Positions 6,339 to 6,564 of a stretch of 6,564 nt of DNA are shown piece by piece. The DNA is from Desulfohalobiaceae bacterium (GTDB taxonomy: Bacteria > Desulfobacterota > Desulfovibrionia > Desulfovibrionales > Desulfothermaceae), in contig JAIPDU010000092.1 of the NCBI GenBank assembly GCA_021737525.1, positions 1 through 6,564 of the forward strand, given 5' to 3'. The stretch's first letter is position 1; the number at the start of each line of letters is the position of its first letter. The position numbers and the translations under genes were made by a program. Under the pieces are notes generated by a model, which did not search any database, was not told the DNA's origin, and saw only the letters and a program-made list of their open reading frames with translations.

Positions 6339-6429
6339 GGGATCGTGACTCGTGCGGAGTTATACATGACACGCTTATTGATTCAGATCCGCGAAAGCCA
6401 CCACGGGGTTTTTCGAGCGAGGAGGCTCC
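6339..6429. other. Short intergenic stretch upstream of the amidase
   Basis: Apart from the possible -10 box, nothing is recognisable between the amidase start and the inverted repeat. Confidence 0.5.
6359..6364 (-). promoter_or_regulatory. Possible -10 box of the amidase gene
   Basis: TATAAC on the minus strand matches TATAAT in 5 of 6 positions and lies 20 nt before ATG 6338, giving a short leader. No good -35 box is seen 16-18 nt further upstream, so the assignment is weak. Confidence 0.3.
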
Positions 6430-6552
6430 GGTTCTGAATTTTCTAAGGCTCCTCCTGCGGGGGCATCCCTGCCCCCACCCCTCACCCACTTTTGAGAAAA
6501 AGTGGGTGAGGGGTTTCCCCCACAGGAGGAGCCAAGAAAATTATGCAGAACC
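6430..6552. repeat. 123-bp nested inverted repeat, possible MITE or REP-like element or terminator complex
   Basis: Arms nest from outside in. GGTTCTG (6430-6436) pairs with CAGAACC (6546-6552), and AATTTTCT (6437-6444) with AGAAAATT (6535-6542). GGCTCCTCCTG (6447-6457) pairs with CAGGAGGAGCC (6523-6533). A central perfect 16-bp stem (6478-6493 with 6498-6513) closes a GAGA tetraloop. A side hairpin GGGGGCA/TGCCCCC (6459-6476) fills the left shoulder; its G-run could pair instead with CCCCC at 6517-6521. The outer arms are separated by small bulges only. Layered symmetry with terminal repeats suggests a non-autonomous palindromic element. A strong terminator for a gene beyond the right edge is the alternative. 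No coding sequence is inside it. Confidence 0.7.
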
Positions 6553-6564
6553 TCCACCTAAACG

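Noticed and set aside
5653..6348. Plus-strand open frame of 231 codons opposite the amidase
   Set aside because: It is a shadow of the amidase gene; the amidase frame has the full catalytic triad and family ends.

Overview
The window is GC-rich bacterial DNA. It holds four protein-coding genes and AT-richer control regions between them. A UGA-encoded selenocysteine, two molybdenum/tungsten pterin enzymes and high GC suggest an anaerobe that makes selenoproteins. A sulfate-reducing or related member of the Desulfobacterota (former Deltaproteobacteria) would fit. That assignment rests on protein style and gene content, not on a phylogenetic marker.

Layout from left to right: (1) 1-1640, minus strand: the first ~546 codons of a cytoplasmic selenocysteine formate dehydrogenase (fdhF/fdhA type). 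It runs off the left edge and is split by an in-frame UGA at 1236-1238, which is followed by a textbook bacterial SECIS hairpin. (2) 1641-1987: its control region, with a leader hairpin, a candidate promoter, a 30-bp near-perfect palindrome and, at the far end, two tandem hairpins that close the next gene. (3) 1988-4069, minus: a complete 693-residue molybdopterin oxidoreductase of the thiosulfate/polysulfide-reductase-like group, with a Cys rather than a Sec ligand and no Tat signal. (4) 4070-4372: a long, structured leader and the shared control region. (5) 4373-4765, plus: a 130-residue ModE-type winged helix protein lacking the molybdate-binding domain. (6) 4827-6338, minus: an amidase-signature hydrolase, convergent with the regulator, with a probable terminator between them. 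(7) 6339-6564: a gene-free end dominated by a 123-bp nested inverted repeat.

The most interesting signal is regulatory. The 16-bp perfect palindrome ATGTCAAATTTGACAT abuts the start codon of the ModE-like gene. Almost the same sequence (17 of 18 bases) recurs about 2.5 kb away upstream of the formate dehydrogenase. In both places one arm supplies a TTGACA -35 box reading toward a molybdopterin enzyme. The simple model is a small local regulon: the single-domain ModE-like protein represses itself and both oxidoreductases through one operator type. The binding partner is inferred from position only. The amidase shows no link to this circuit.
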